A stretch of 64,000 nt of DNA. It comes from Pardosa pseudoannulata (Eukaryota; Arthropoda; Arachnida; Araneae; Lycosidae). Made by a program: the position numbers and the translations under genes. Where the stretch lies: NCBI GenBank assembly GCA_032207245.1, contig CM063509.1, forward strand, positions 5,099,757-5,163,756, read 5' to 3'. Shown here piece after piece: positions 63,522 to 64,000 of the stretch. Each line of letters opens with the position of its first letter. The stretch's first letter is position 1. A model generated the notes under the pieces. The model was not told the origin of the DNA, ran no database searches, and worked only from the letters and a program-made list of their open reading frames with translations.

Positions 63522-63947
63522 GGCACTTGTTGACGTGTCTGGATGAAGAATCTTTGTCCAAAGCTAAAAGGGACAAAAATACTGGTAAGTTAATCAAAGG
63601 TAAATAAAAATAAAAATGGATATTTCAAAATTTCAAGGGCAGATGTCTATTTAGCAACAAAATCTGTTCATTGGCGAAATACGCTTTTTTTCTTTTCATG
63701 AAAGAAATGCACCTGAGAGTACGAATTTATTCCTTCCGAATTTAAACGTCTCAATCACCTGAACATCATTGTAGCCTCCTAACATAAATAGTAAGAGCTA
63801 TTTTCAAATAATTTTTCAACAAACTTCTACCTTAAGTACAACCCTTTCAACATCTAAGCCTTATAGCGGTCTTTCAGTTTGATTCCCTTCTTGATAACAA
63901 TGAGTGAAATGACACGAGAATGAAAAGTCAATGACTCAAACGGCTTC

Positions 63948-64000
63948 CGTTTGGAGCTCTACTGTTTCCTTTTTTACTGCACGATGACACCGGGACCAAC
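63948..64000 (-). mobile_element. SINE-1, cut by the window end
   Basis: CGTTTGGAGCTCTACTG ... CGATGACACCGGGACC matches the first 50 bp of the tail side of SINE-1; the rest lies beyond base 64000. Confidence 0.6.

Overview
This is an AT-rich, repeat-dense piece of animal nuclear DNA. It has GT-AG introns, tRNA-derived SINEs, degenerate transposons and long TA/CATA microsatellites. The two genes found are metazoan families. Gene architecture and repeat style suggest an arthropod, perhaps a chelicerate such as a spider, but nothing in the window proves the taxon.

Two protein-coding genes lie head-to-tail on the minus strand. (1) About 1-15.8 kb holds an Aurora kinase A-like gene. Eight coding exons (646-14933) give 428 residues, from the initiator Met to kinase subdomain X; the final exon lies left of base 1. 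A 5' UTR exon probably ends at 15720. The N-terminal region carries a KEN box, and one N-terminal exon looks tandemly duplicated. A 12-nt in-frame microexon is possible at 9411-9422. (2) About 23.5-63.6 kb holds a complete SEC14-like (SEC14L2 type) CRAL-TRIO/GOLD gene. Twelve coding exons (23534-63521) join in perfect phase to a 397-residue protein, with introns from 82 bp to 15.8 kb.

The 15.8-23.5 kb intergenic segment holds dead transposons: two non-LTR retrotransposon 3' ends, one Tc1/mariner element bounded by TA, and one truncated TTAA element. SEC14L introns contain at least 13 copies or fragments of one tRNA-derived SINE, a second SINE family, three types of hAT-related sequence, Helitron-like ends, microsatellites, an 88-bp minisatellite and several TTAA-flanked (piggyBac-like) nonautonomous elements. 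One of these (47956-48485) still encodes part of a piggyBac-type Cys-rich tail. At 54990-56240 there is a resolvable three-level nest: TTAA foldback element > SINE > TTAA MITE, with both inner target-site duplications visible.

I saw no operon, CRISPR array, functional tRNA or rRNA gene. The genes are unlinked in function as far as the sequence shows: a mitotic kinase and a lipid-transfer protein. The novel material is the repeat biology and the exon structure of the Aurora N-terminus.
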